Below are positions 26,444-34,660 of a stretch of DNA of 64,000 nt, in pieces. The stretch lies in NCBI RefSeq assembly GCF_000292345.1, contig NZ_ALOU01000019.1, positions 1 to 64,000 on the forward strand, in the 5' to 3' direction. Within the stretch, counting starts at the first letter, position 1; every line of letters starts with the position of its first letter. The DNA comes from Cupriavidus sp. BIS7. Lineage in GTDB: Bacteria > Pseudomonadota > Gammaproteobacteria > Burkholderiales > Burkholderiaceae. The position numbers were made by a program, and so were the translations under genes. A model generated the notes under the pieces. The model saw only the letters and a list, made by a program, of their open reading frames with translations. It ran no database searches and was not told the DNA's origin.

Positions 26444-27798
26444 AACTGCAGTTCCTGGGCGCCACCGACTGCGTAACCGGTTCCAGGTACGTGCTCGATA
26501 CAGGCCGCAGCAGGGTCATGGTCGACTGCGGGCTGTTCCAGGGATTCAAGGCCCTGCGCCTGCGCAACTGGGACCCGCTTCCGGTGGATCCCGCCAGCCT
26601 CGATGCGGTGGTGCTTACCCACGCGCATATCGATCACAGCGGCTACCTGCCCTTGCTGGTGCGCAATGGCTTCAGGGGGCGCGTGTTCTGCACGATGGGC
26701 ACCGCGCAGCTATGCGGCATCCTGCTGCCAGACAGTGCCGCGCTGGCCGAGGAAGATGCGATTTACGCGAACCGCAAGGGGTTTTCCCGGCACCATCCGG
26801 CGCTGCCGCTATACACGAGTGCCGATGCTGCCCGGGCGTTGCGCAGGCTCGAGCCGGTTCCTTATGGGACTCGCTGTTCGGCAGCGGCCGGCGTGGATGT
26901 GGAGTTCCACCGGGCCGGTCACATCATTGGCGCAGCTAGCGTGACCGTGCATGTTGACGGTCAGCGTATCGTGTTCTCGGGTGATCTTGGCCGGCAACGG
27001 GATCTAGTGATGCTTGCGCCCGAGCCCGTGCGCGAGGCCGACTGGCTGCTCGTGGAGTCCACCTACGGGGACAGGCTTCATCCGGCCGAGGATCCTTTGG
27101 ACACGCTGTGCGACGTCGTCCAACGCACGATCGGGCGGGGCGGTACGCTCGTGATCCCTGCGTTTGCGGTTGGCCGCACCCAGTCGTTGTTGTATTGCCT
27201 GTATCGGCTACGCGAACTCGGGCGCATACCGGACGTTCCCGTCTACCTCAACAGTCCGCTGGCGGCGGAAGCTACCAAGATCTTCGCGCGACACGCCGAG
27301 GAACTGCGTATCGATCGCGCGGCCTGCACCGCAGCCTGCGCGCTGGCGACGCCCGTGCAAAGCGTCGACCAGTCCATCTGGCTGAACCGCGACCGTACAC
27401 CGAAGATCATCCTCGCGGGCAGCGGCATGGCGACGGGCGGCCGGGTGCTGCATCATCTGGAGAGCTTCGGACCCGATCCCCGCAATACCATTCTGCTGAC
27501 CGGATTCCAGGCCGCCGGTACGCGCGGTGCAATGCTTGCCGCTGGCGGGCGCGTGGTTCGCATGCATGGCAAGGATATCGGCGTGCGGGCTGACGTGGCC
27601 CAGATCCAGAACCTTTCCGCGCACGCCGACGCGGCGGAGTTGATGACCTGGCTGAAAGGATTCGGCGGCGCGCCGCGCGGCACGTTTGTCGTGCACGGCG
27701 AGCCGCACGCCAGCGATGCCATGCGGCAGCACATCGAGCGGGAACTCCGCTGGCCCGTCACGATGCCGGAGTACCGGCAGTCCTATTCGCTGGAATGA
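26440..27798 (+). CDS. Metallo-beta-lactamase fold, beta-CASP RNase-like hydrolase
   Basis: A 452-residue MBL-fold enzyme of the beta-CASP group. The zinc motif THAHIDHSG (60-68), followed by HxxGHIIGAASV and VFSGDLGRQ (metal ligands), ESTYGDRLH, the beta-CASP insertion with AFAVGRTQSLLYCLYRL, SGMATGGRVLHHL and the C-terminal LSAHADAAELMTWLKG make the set complete. Family members (CPSF73, archaeal aCPSF, bacterial YcbL/Ysh1-like) cleave RNA, so RNA processing or decay is most likely. The gene lies in the tandem-Usp unit, so it may be induced under low oxygen. Its 3' end overlaps the end of the convergent 27783-28352 gene by 16 bp. Confidence 0.87.
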   Translation: MKLQFLGATDCVTGSRYVLDTGRSRVMVDCGLFQGFKALRLRNWDPLPVDPASLDAVVLTHAHIDHSGYLPLLVRNGFRGRVFCTMGTAQLCGILLPDSAALAEEDAIYANRKGFSRHHPALPLYTSADAARALRRLEPVPYGTRCSAAAGVDVEFHRAGHIIGAASVTVHVDGQRIVFSGDLGRQRDLVMLAPEPVREADWLLVESTYGDRLHPAEDPLDTLCDVVQRTIGRGGTLVIPAFAVGRTQSLLYCLYRLRELGRIPDVPVYLNSPLAAEATKIFARHAEELRIDRAACTAACALATPVQSVDQSIWLNRDRTPKIILAGSGMATGGRVLHHLESFGPDPRNTILLTGFQAAGTRGAMLAAGGRVVRMHGKDIGVRADVAQIQNLSAHADAAELMTWLKGFGGAPRGTFVVHGEPHASDAMRQHIERELRWPVTMPEYRQSYSLE

Positions 27799-28352
27799 GC
27801 GGCCTGGCGGCCGCCGCTGGCTGCCGGCAGAAGCCCGGCCTCATGCAGGAACTCGGACAGCGCGCGATAGTTCGCCGCCAGAATGCCTTCGACGTCCTGA
27901 AGGTCCTGGATCGAGTAGGTCAGTTCCCGGTCGTCGCGCGACATCTGTCGCTCGCTTGGTTCATCGAGGTCATCCGTGATCGGCCTGATCGTTGCGGGCA
28001 GATTCAGGATCCAGTTCGGCTGGATGAGTTCCAGATGCCTGCCCGGGCGCCAGGTGGAATGTGCAATGTCGCGCCACAGGGACATCTGGGTATGGGGAAC
28101 CAGCAGATACGCACAAATCCGGTCGAACTTGTCCACGGGCGTGCCGTGGTGGCGTAGAAGATCCAGCAGCGCTTCGCGCTTCGCATTGAAATCCAGACGG
28201 CGCGTCAGCAGCATGACGTCGGCCCGGCTGGCGCCGGAGACCGCGGACATGACATCCTCCATCAGGATTTCGTGGCGCGCGAACCAGTGCACGATGCCGC
28301 CAAAGAGGCGCAGGTGCTGCTCGGTAAGGCAGTCTTCGGAACGTTCAGGCAT
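27783..28352 (-). CDS. Unrecognised 189-aa protein behind a perfect FNR box
   Basis: A 189-residue protein, start MPERSEDCLTEQHLRLFGGIVHWFARHE, with GGGGGAG 5 bp before the ATG. It is mostly helical: AFAR-like first helix, then EDVMSAVSGASRADVMLLTRRLDF, KREALLDLLRHHG and a C-terminal pair EGILAANYRALSEFLHEAGLL. No signal peptide or membrane segment. I do not recognise the family. The strong FNR promoter (28403-28443) makes it one of the most direct targets of the regulator here. It converges with the beta-CASP gene. Confidence 0.72.
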   Translation of the reverse strand: MPERSEDCLTEQHLRLFGGIVHWFARHEILMEDVMSAVSGASRADVMLLTRRLDFNAKREALLDLLRHHGTPVDKFDRICAYLLVPHTQMSLWRDIAHSTWRPGRHLELIQPNWILNLPATIRPITDDLDEPSERQMSRDDRELTYSIQDLQDVEGILAANYRALSEFLHEAGLLPAASGGRQAAHSSE

Positions 28353-28402
28353 CTCGGCTCCCCCGTCAGGTAACAGCGGCAACAACGATTGGCTACTGCT
28401 CA

Positions 28403-28443
28403 ATCTATGCACGGACCCGGAAAGAGGGTTGATACGCATCAAT
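28403..28443 (-). promoter_or_regulatory. FNR-type promoter of the 189-aa protein gene
   Basis: A perfect FNR box TTGATACGCATCAA (28430-28443) with -10 element TAGATT (28408-28403, minus strand), centres 31 bp apart. The start codon is 84 bp away. Confidence 0.85.
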
Positions 28444-28603
28444 CCGGGGGGCGTTGCCGATGCAAAGGGGAAAGTGTGGTTCGATGCACAACACCGGGAT
28501 TCTGAAGAATTCCAGCAACACCCGGCAAGGGATTGCTGGCGTGTGCTCCTCCGATTGCGGACGCCGTTTGCTGCCCTATATTTCGTTCAGATGTGATGAC
28601 ACC

Positions 28604-28723
28604 GCACCGGAGTCCCGGGCATTGCGACTGGAGGACGTGGCCGCCACGATCGAAAGCGAACCGGGAGACGGATTCCTGCTGATCGTGACCATCCCGCCGC
28701 ATGGGGTAGAGGCCAAAGCATGA
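28604..28723 (+). pseudogene. C-terminal tail of a sensor histidine kinase (remnant)
   Basis: The last 40 codons before the response regulator read APESRALRLEDVAATIESEP, then GDGFLLIVTIPPHG, matching the end of HATPase domains (xIESxPGxGTxxxVxIP). Its stop overlaps the regulator ATG (ATGA), the usual kinase-regulator junction. No H-box, N-box or sensor domain can be found upstream in any frame; the frame is open to 28454 but that part looks non-coding. The kinase gene seems to have been lost apart from its tail. Confidence 0.55.
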
Positions 28724-29367
28724 CGCGCGTAATGATTGCCGATGATCACGCTGTCGTCCGCGACGGATTGAGACAGATTCTGGAGCGGGCCGGCAGGTTC
28801 GAGGTCGTCGCGGAAGCCGCCGACGGCACGCAGGTGCTCTCACTGGTGCGCGAGTCCTCACCGCAGGTGCTGCTGCTCGACCTGTCCATGCCTGGCCGAA
28901 GCGGGCTGGAACTGATTCGCCTGCTGCGCGACCAGCATCCGGCGTTACGCATCCTCGTGCTCACCATGCACGCCGAGGAGCAATACATCGTGCGCGCATT
29001 CCAGGCCGGCGCGGCCGGCTACCTGACCAAGGAGAGCGCCGCAACCGAGCTGGTCTCCGCCATCGTCAAGGTCGCCAATGGGGAAACCTACGTCAGCATG
29101 GCCATCGCCGAAAAAATTGCCACGAGCTTGCAGGACCATCGTGGCGAGGCACCGCACATGCGATTGTCGGACCGGGAGCTGGAGGTGTATCGGCGCCTGG
29201 TGCTGGGCGAACCGCTCACCAGTATCGCGTCGGCCCTATGCGTGAGCGCGAAGACCGTCAGCACTTACAAGATGCGCCTGATGGAGAAGATGCAGTTGGC
29301 AAGCGACGCCGCGCTGGTGCGATACGCGATGCGCAATCATCTGTTCGACTCCGACGAGGATCTATAA
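28720..29367 (+). CDS. NarL/FixJ-type response regulator
   Basis: A 215-residue two-domain regulator. The receiver has the acidic pair D8-D9, phosphoacceptor D54 (LLLDLSMPG), T82 and K104 (YLTKES), all intact. The C-terminal LuxR-type helix-turn-helix is LSDRELEVYRRLVLGEPLTSIASALCVSAKTVSTYKMRLMEKM. Its cognate kinase appears deleted (see 28604-28723), so it may be driven by another kinase or act as an orphan. DosR of Mycobacterium is from the same family. It has no close downstream gene on its strand. Confidence 0.9.
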   Translation: MTRVMIADDHAVVRDGLRQILERAGRFEVVAEAADGTQVLSLVRESSPQVLLLDLSMPGRSGLELIRLLRDQHPALRILVLTMHAEEQYIVRAFQAGAAGYLTKESAATELVSAIVKVANGETYVSMAIAEKIATSLQDHRGEAPHMRLSDRELEVYRRLVLGEPLTSIASALCVSAKTVSTYKMRLMEKMQLASDAALVRYAMRNHLFDSDEDL

Positions 29368-29377
29368 AGTCACTGCG

Positions 29378-29845
29378 CTAACGCGAACTGTCGTGACCGC
29401 GCTGCAATGAGACGTCAACGTCCTCCACGTGGAAGCCGATCGTCAGTTGCATCGGCGTACGCCCGACAGTGATTGGCAACTGACGGACACTGTCCAGATA
29501 CGCCATGGCCAGGAGATAGCGGCCCGGTGGCAGCTTCATATAGAGAAGCGGACCTTCAGTGCGCACGCGGAGCACGCGTTCATTCCTCTCATCCAGCACC
29601 ACGATCAATACATCGGAAAGCGAGTTGCCATTCGATTCGTCCGCGAACCGAAGCCGGACGTTGAACCCGGGGGCCAGTGCTTTCATCTGGCTGACGTCGT
29701 CGATGCCAACGCCGCCCGAGACGTAGGGGACGCCGCCCGATTCGCGAATCTCGGGCGAGGGCACTTGCGCGTGGACGACGGCGACCGCGACGGCGACCGC
29801 CGCCATTGCAACGGCGACTGACTTGACGCAGAACGATGGGTGCAT
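29378..29845 (-). CDS. Exported protein with a carboxypeptidase-regulatory-like/PEGA-like beta domain
   Basis: A 155-residue exported protein. The N-terminus MHPSFCVKSVAVAMAAVAVAVAVVHAQ is a clear signal peptide, giving a periplasmic protein of about 125 residues. The rest is beta-rich (VRLRFADESNGNSLSDVLIVVLDERNERVLRVRTEGPLLYMKLPPGRYLLAMAYLD), where LPPGRYxLxA is the turn typical of carboxypeptidase regulatory-like or PEGA-type domains. An in-frame upstream start exists at a TTG (29899), but ATG 29845 fits the signal peptide. It has a possible FNR-linked promoter shared with the divergent DUF1488 gene. Function unknown. Confidence 0.7.
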   Translation of the reverse strand: MHPSFCVKSVAVAMAAVAVAVAVVHAQVPSPEIRESGGVPYVSGGVGIDDVSQMKALAPGFNVRLRFADESNGNSLSDVLIVVLDERNERVLRVRTEGPLLYMKLPPGRYLLAMAYLDSVRQLPITVGRTPMQLTIGFHVEDVDVSLQRGHDSSR

Positions 29846-29913
29846 GAGCGGGTGTTTCGTCGGTGAAGCGGATTCGGATGGCCGGGCAGTAATGCCCAAC
29901 CCTCTTTCGATCG

Positions 29914-29981
29914 AGCGTAGGCCGTAGGGATTCGGGGAGCTTGATACACATCAATCCCATCTGTTCACCGGAAGCTAGGGT
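29914..29981. promoter_or_regulatory. Bidirectional FNR-type promoter
   Basis: A perfect FNR box TTGATACACATCAA (29941-29954) has a TANNNT -10 element exactly 31 bp from its centre in both directions: TAGGGT (29976-29981) on the plus strand and TACGCT (29919-29914) on the minus strand. One box may therefore drive both the DUF1488/phosphorylase genes and the exported protein gene. Both start codons are 103 bp from the box centre. Confidence 0.8.
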
Positions 29982-30050
29982 TGATACAGGCAGTCCGGAA
30001 TGACACGGATTGCCGGAATCGCTCGCATCCAACGCATCGTCGGACCCGTC

Positions 30051-30329
30051 ATGAGACAGATAGACTTCCTGAATCAAGCTCCCTCGTACTGTCCCGCTGG
30101 CCCGAGCCTGCAGTGCTCGGTGCGTGTCGACGGGAGCCTGGCGTCGTATGGCGTTACGGCAGAAGCGCTGGAAGATCACTTCGGCGCACGGTCATACCGG
30201 TTCGAGGACCTGCTGGCGGCGTATGAGCGCCACAAGCCGGACATTGAATCGGTTGCCAAAAGCCTCTTCGAGTTGACCGGCGCAAGCAACGTCGTGCTGC
30301 ATAGCGGCCATTTTCGTTTCGCAATTTAG
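30051..30329 (+). CDS. DUF1488-type small protein
   Basis: A 92-residue protein. [25 protein letters not shown] followed by [26 protein letters not shown] is the DUF1488 pattern, with the conserved ALEDHFG block. The family is of unknown function, often found near stress genes. ATG 30051 is preferred over the open frame start at 30000. The ribosome binding site is poor. It lies 2 bp before the phosphorylase gene, so the two are co-transcribed from the bidirectional FNR promoter. Confidence 0.75.
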   Translation: MRQIDFLNQAPSYCPAGPSLQCSVRVDGSLASYGVTAEALEDHFGARSYRFEDLLAAYERHKPDIESVAKSLFELTGASNVVLHSGHFRFAI

Positions 30330-30331
30330 GC

Positions 30332-31864
30332 ATGATGGCCGCGAGCACGCCCACCGCGCCATGCAATGACAATGGGCCGCTGGCATTCCGGCCATTGGGC
30401 ATCGATACTTGGCAGGAACACGTCGTCTACCTGAACCGCGATTGCGCGGTATGCCGGGCGGAGGGATTTTCCGCGCAGGCTCGTGTCACGGTAAGGATTG
30501 GTCAGAGATCGCTGATTGCCACGGTCAACACCGTGGATGCAGTGCTGCTCTCCATGGAGGAGGCCAGCCTTTCCAGGAGCGCCTGCGACCATCTGCAGGC
30601 GCGTGCCGGAGATGCCGTATGGATCAGTCATGCGCCGTCGCTGGAATCGTTGCGTGACGTGCGCAGCAAGATCTTCGGCCATCGTCTGGACCGTGCACAA
30701 CTGGCTGCGGTTGTCACGGACATCGCGGCGGAACGCTATTCGGACGTTCACATTGCCGCATTCCTCGCTGCCTGTGCCAACGGCCGCATGAGCCTGCGTG
30801 AAACGGCCGATCTGACGCGTGCGATGGTCGAGGCGGGCGAGACCCTGCAATGGGCCACACCGATAGTGGCCGACAAGCACTGCGTAGGCGGCGTTCCGGG
30901 TAATCGCACGTCGCCGATTGTGGTGGCGATTGCCGCGGCGGCCGGGTTGCTGGTGCCCAAGACTTCGTCACGTGCGATTACATCGCCAGCGGGTACGGCG
31001 GACACCATGGCCGTTCTGACCCGCGTGGCCCTCGATGCCAGGGAAATGAGGCGAGTGGTGGAGCGTACCGGCGCGGCACTGGCCTGGGGCGGCGCATTGT
31101 CTCTGAGCCCCGCAGACGATCTGTTGATCCGGGTGGAGCGCGCACTGGCGCTCGACAGCGATGCACAGATGGTGGCTTCCATTCTCTCGAAGAAGATTGC
31201 CGCCGGTTCCACACATGTATTGATCGATGTCCCGGTAGGACCGACGGCAAAAGTGCGCAGCTTGCAGGACCTCGGACGCCTGCGTGCGATGCTCGAACAC
31301 GTCGGTGAGGTGTTTGGCTTGCATCTGGCCATCGTCCAGAGCGACGGCAGGCAGCCCGTCGGACGCGGGGTCGGGCCGGCGCTCGAAGCGCGCGATGTGC
31401 TCGAGGTGCTCCAGTGTGCGCCGCAGGCGCCGGTTGATCTGCGCACGCGCAGCATCATGCTGGCCGGCGCCTTGCTGGAGCTTTGTGGTGTGTGCCGCGA
31501 AGGGGAGGGGGGGGAAGAGGCTGAAAGGATACTTTCACGTGGCGCGGCGTGGCAGAAGTTCCAGGCAATCTGCGAGGCCCAGGGTGGGCTGAGAACCCCC
31601 GGTGAGGCAGTCTTCCGCCACGATATCCTGGCCGACCGTTCCGGGCAGGTGCACGAGATCGACTGCCGGCGCATCGCGCGCGCTGCGCGGCTGGCCGGCG
31701 CCCCCGAGCACCCTGAGGCGGGCATCGAGATGAAGGTGCGCCTGGGCGACAAGGTGACGGCCGGCCAGACACTGTTCACCTTGAATGCACAGGCTTCCGG
31801 GGAGCTTGCCTACGCTACCGCCTTTGCGGCGCAGCATCCCGCAGTCCGGATCGATGACGACTGA
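30332..31864 (+). CDS. AMP phosphorylase/thymidine phosphorylase, archaeal-type long form
   Basis: A 510-residue nucleoside/nucleotide phosphorylase, longer than E. coli DeoA (440). Beyond an N-terminal extension of about 90 residues, which in archaeal AMP phosphorylases forms a separate oligomerisation domain, it has the glycosyltransferase helical motif [27 protein letters not shown] and the phosphate-binding [24 protein letters not shown]. Members of this long group convert AMP, CMP or UMP with phosphate into base and ribose 1,5-bisphosphate, though bacterial members are often annotated as thymidine phosphorylase. The C-terminal domain is pyrimidine-phosphorylase-like ([16 protein letters not shown]). 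Under anoxia it could salvage nucleotides. A possible alternate ATG is one codon later. Confidence 0.8.
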   Translation: MMAASTPTAPCNDNGPLAFRPLGIDTWQEHVVYLNRDCAVCRAEGFSAQARVTVRIGQRSLIATVNTVDAVLLSMEEASLSRSACDHLQARAGDAVWISHAPSLESLRDVRSKIFGHRLDRAQLAAVVTDIAAERYSDVHIAAFLAACANGRMSLRETADLTRAMVEAGETLQWATPIVADKHCVGGVPGNRTSPIVVAIAAAAGLLVPKTSSRAITSPAGTADTMAVLTRVALDAREMRRVVERTGAALAWGGALSLSPADDLLIRVERALALDSDAQMVASILSKKIAAGSTHVLIDVPVGPTAKVRSLQDLGRLRAMLEHVGEVFGLHLAIVQSDGRQPVGRGVGPALEARDVLEVLQCAPQAPVDLRTRSIMLAGALLELCGVCREGEGGEEAERILSRGAAWQKFQAICEAQGGLRTPGEAVFRHDILADRSGQVHEIDCRRIARAARLAGAPEHPEAGIEMKVRLGDKVTAGQTLFTLNAQASGELAYATAFAAQHPAVRIDDD

Positions 31865-31906
31865 AGCGGGGCGCTGCCGGCTCCGCTGAGAATTTCTGTC
31901 GATGTC

Positions 31907-32551
31907 CTATCGAATGCGCAGGTTGTTGATCACCTGCGAGACGCCGGGCGCGGACCACGCAGCCCCGGCTGCTGCCCGTCGCTCCGCCAGCGAGTCCACG
32001 GTGCCCTCGAGCGTGACGACGCCAGCCTCGGCCTTGACGTGGATGTGCGAGGCTTCACGTTCGGCATGCCTGCGCAAAGCCGCATCAATCTTGCCCTCGA
32101 TATCCTCGGGCGCGAGGCGCGGGGTGATCCGGATATCGTTCAGGACACCGTTGACGCCGCGGATCAGGCTCACCACATGCTCGGCGGTGTGGCGCTGGTA
32201 GCCCCACTGGACATCGCCGGACAATGTCACCCAACCTTTCTCCACGTGAAGCCGGATGTCATCCGCCGGAACGTGCACATACGCCTGCAGCGCTTCGCGG
32301 CACGCCTTGGCAAGCGCCTCATCTCCGGCCTCCATCTGCTGCCCGACGTTCAGCTTCACAATGACGCCCTTGACGCCTCCGACTCGCTCGGCCGCGCGTT
32401 CCGCCGCCAGCTTCTCCGGCAGATTCCTGACATGCCCGGTGAGGGTGATGTAGCCGTTCTGCGCCTCGACGCCGATGCCGGCGGCAGCGATGGACGGATC
32501 CCACTCGAGTTCGTCGCTGACATCCTTCTTCAGTTGCAAGTCGGTCTTCAT
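31907..32551 (-). CDS. Triple BON-domain protein (paralogue of 9127-9780)
   Basis: A 214-residue three-BON protein (about 5-70, 78-145 and 148-213), with GYITLTGHVRN, GWVTLSGDVQW and GVVTLEGTVDS as the repeated strand. It shares the N-terminal form MKxDxQLKxDV and C-terminal form AWSAPGVxxVxNN with the other BON gene. AGGAGA precedes the ATG. It follows hsp20 on the same strand with a 102 bp gap that shows no promoter of its own, so it is probably the second gene of the hsp20 unit. Confidence 0.87.
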   Translation of the reverse strand: MKTDLQLKKDVSDELEWDPSIAAAGIGVEAQNGYITLTGHVRNLPEKLAAERAAERVGGVKGVIVKLNVGQQMEAGDEALAKACREALQAYVHVPADDIRLHVEKGWVTLSGDVQWGYQRHTAEHVVSLIRGVNGVLNDIRITPRLAPEDIEGKIDAALRRHAEREASHIHVKAEAGVVTLEGTVDSLAERRAAAGAAWSAPGVSQVINNLRIR

Positions 32552-32653
32552 AGCACTTCTCCTGCATCGATCGTCATTGCAGCGAGCGCAAGGATGCCGC
32601 CGGTAGCGCGACGCGCGCAGCGGCGACAGTCCCTGCGAGGTTCGCGACGATGG

Positions 32654-33076
32654 TCAGCGAATGCTGATCTTTCGTTGCGGTGTGGCTTCGGCCTTGGGCA
32701 GCAAGACGCGCAGTACGCCATCCTCGTAGCTGGCGTCCACCTTGCTTTCGTCCACCGGCGTATCCAGGGTGAACGCCCGCTGCATGCTGCCGCTGTAGCG
32801 CTCACGCCGGATCACGCGCTCACCTTGCTTCTCTTCGCTGGCTTTCTCGACCTTGGCCGAGATCATCACCGTGCCGCGCTCCACGGAAACACTGATGTCT
32901 TCCTTCTTCGCGCCGGGGATTTCGGCAACCACGGTGTAGTCCTTGTCGGACTCCGTCACATCTACCTTGAAGGCGAATCCGGGCTCTCCGCTTCCACGCA
33001 TTGCGCGCAGCATGCCCTGGAACATGTCGCCAATCGGCTCGATGGAGAACGGATCGTAAAGACGGATGTTGCTCAT
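32654..33076 (-). CDS. Small heat shock protein (alpha-crystallin/Hsp20)
   Basis: A 140-residue Hsp20-family holdase. The alpha-crystallin domain spans about 40-130: VDVTESDKDYTVVAEIPGAKKEDISVSVE at its start, the KxExKxE-like segment, and the conserved A-x-x-x-x-G-V-L motif (ASYEDGVLRVLLPK). A short C-terminal tail follows, ending in a basic extension (RKISIR, with the I-x-I interaction motif). The open frame reaches 33112, but ATG 33076 with AGGAG 7 bp upstream is the better start. It binds unfolding proteins without ATP. The Mycobacterium HspX parallel is noted. Confidence 0.93.
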   Translation of the reverse strand: MSNIRLYDPFSIEPIGDMFQGMLRAMRGSGEPGFAFKVDVTESDKDYTVVAEIPGAKKEDISVSVERGTVMISAKVEKASEEKQGERVIRRERYSGSMQRAFTLDTPVDESKVDASYEDGVLRVLLPKAEATPQRKISIR

Positions 33077-33124
33077 CGTGATCTCCTGCTGGATTGAGTT
33101 GGCAGAGGTCATGCCTCGTGCGAA

Positions 33125-33168
33125 TTCATACTGGCACGCAGCATCCGGAGCCCCTTGCGCTGGATCAA
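33125..33168 (-). promoter_or_regulatory. Possible degenerate FNR site before hsp20
   Basis: TTGCGCTGGATCAA (33155-33168) carries one perfect ATCAA half-site. The -10-like TATGAA lies at 33130-33125 on the minus strand, 34 bp from the box centre instead of 31. The start codon is 85 bp from the centre, as at other sites. It is weaker evidence than the other FNR sites here. Confidence 0.45.
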
Positions 33169-33296
33169 CGGAGGCAGGGGGCTGTGCTGCACCGCTGCCG
33201 GGTGGCCTGCGGCGATGCAGGTGAGATCACATGTAGTCGGGAGACCTTGAGGGGCGGAGATTGTCGCAGGCAGACATTGGCCTGCCTGCATCGGGA

Positions 33297-34313
33297 TCAG
33301 TGACAGGCAGGTGCCAACGCGCTTTGCGTGCGTTCGTCGCCATCGCCGTAGCGATGGATCTCGACCGTCAAGTGCACGATTTCTTCGTGAATGCTGAGTG
33401 CGTGCCTGATCTTTGCGGCTGACAAGGCCGCGTCGTCCGTGACCAGGCTGAGGGCACACGAGAACTTCTCCTTGCCCACGCGCCAAACGTGAAGATCGAC
33501 CAGTTGCGTGGCACTGTCTCCCACGTTGAACGTCGCCAGGACCTCACGGATCTCTTCGACGACGTCGTGATCCATCTCGCGATCCAGCAGGACCACGCCG
33601 GTCTGCCGCAGCAAGCCGAATGCCCAGGCGCCAACGAGCACAGCACCCACTATGCCCATCACCGGGTCAAGCCAACTCCAGCCAAACAGCCAGCCGCCGC
33701 CCAGCGCAAGAATCGCCAGCACAGAAGTGGCGGCGTCCGCCAGGACGTGTACGTAGGCCGACCGCAGGTTCAGGTCATGATGCTTGTGCTCGTGGTCATG
33801 GTCGTCGTGCGCATGTGCGCCATGGTGCTGGCCGTGATGGTGTCCATGGCCATGGTCGTGCGCGCCACCGAGGATGAGAGCGCAGGCAAGGTTGACCACC
33901 AGTCCGATGACCGTGACGGCCATCGCTTCCTTGTAGTGAATGGCCTGCGGCGTAATCATGCGCTCAACGGAACCAAACACCATCAGCGCGGCGATGCCGA
34001 GCAGGAAGACAGCGCTCGCGAAGCCGGCCAGCACTTCAATTTTCCAGGTGCCGAAGGCAAAGCGCGCGTCGTTCGCATAGCGGCGAGCGGCGGCATACGC
34101 GAAGGCGCTAAGCCCGATGGCCAGCGCATGCGAGCTCATATGCCAGCCATCGGCCAGCAGGGCCATGGAGTTGAACCAGAGGCCCGCCGCGATTTCCACG
34201 AACATCATGGCTGCGGTGATCAGCATGACGAGCCGGGTACCCCGCTCAGCGGCGTGATTGCCGGTATCGAACACGTGGGAGTGCGTCCACCGGGATAGAT
34301 CCTGAGTTTGCAT
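33297..34313 (-). CDS. dmeF: Cobalt/nickel cation diffusion facilitator (DmeF-like)
   Basis: A 338-residue CDF transporter that exports divalent cations in exchange for protons. Six membrane segments are visible, with ALLADGWHMSSHALAIGLSAFAY in helix 2 and VLADAATSVLAILAL in helix 5 providing the HxxxD/HxxxD-type transport site. A histidine-rich loop of about 35 residues (HDHGHGHHHGQHHG onward) lies between helices 4 and 5. The N-terminus TQDLSRWTHSHVFDTGNHAAERGTRLV is typical of DmeF. ATG 34313 was chosen over an upstream open frame. It follows a Ni/Co-type RcnR-family regulator gene, so cobalt and nickel are the likely substrates. Confidence 0.88.
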   Translation of the reverse strand: MQTQDLSRWTHSHVFDTGNHAAERGTRLVMLITAAMMFVEIAAGLWFNSMALLADGWHMSSHALAIGLSAFAYAAARRYANDARFAFGTWKIEVLAGFASAVFLLGIAALMVFGSVERMITPQAIHYKEAMAVTVIGLVVNLACALILGGAHDHGHGHHHGQHHGAHAHDDHDHEHKHHDLNLRSAYVHVLADAATSVLAILALGGGWLFGWSWLDPVMGIVGAVLVGAWAFGLLRQTGVVLLDREMDHDVVEEIREVLATFNVGDSATQLVDLHVWRVGKEKFSCALSLVTDDAALSAAKIRHALSIHEEIVHLTVEIHRYGDGDERTQSALAPACH

Positions 34314-34365
34314 GGTAATGACTGAGAAGGTGCTGTGGTCCTGTTCGTCCTGGCGGCGCCAATCC

Positions 34366-34644
34366 TTACTTGAAATAGCTCCGAACCACCTCGATGAGCA
34401 CCTCGCGGGAATCGCCTTCGCCGTCGTTCCTGTCAGGCTCGGCGTCGACAAGGTGGCAACGGATGTGCTCTTCCAGCACGACGCTCAGTAGGCCGTTCAT
34501 GGCGCCACGGCAGCTTGTGATTTGCTGCAGGACGTCCAGGCAACCCTTCTCCTCATCGAGGGCGCGCTCGATGGCATCGATCTGCCCGCGAATGCGGCGC
34601 ACGCGGTTGATGAGCTTCTGCTTGTCGTGGATGGTGTGGCTCAT
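34366..34644 (-). CDS. dmeR: Ni/Co-responsive RcnR-family repressor
   Basis: A 92-residue four-helix regulator of the CsoR/RcnR superfamily. The known RcnR metal ligands are all present at the same numbers: Ser2/amino terminus and His3 (MSHTIHDKQKL), Cys35, His60 and His64 (EEHIRCH). This places it in the nickel/cobalt RcnR branch, not the formaldehyde-sensing FrmR branch. In the absence of metal it should bind the operator at 34661-34682, and metal should release it. It begins the dmeR-dmeF unit. Confidence 0.88.
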   Translation of the reverse strand: MSHTIHDKQKLINRVRRIRGQIDAIERALDEEKGCLDVLQQITSCRGAMNGLLSVVLEEHIRCHLVDAEPDRNDGEGDSREVLIEVVRSYFK

Positions 34645-34660
34645 GACAGGTAAGGCTGAA

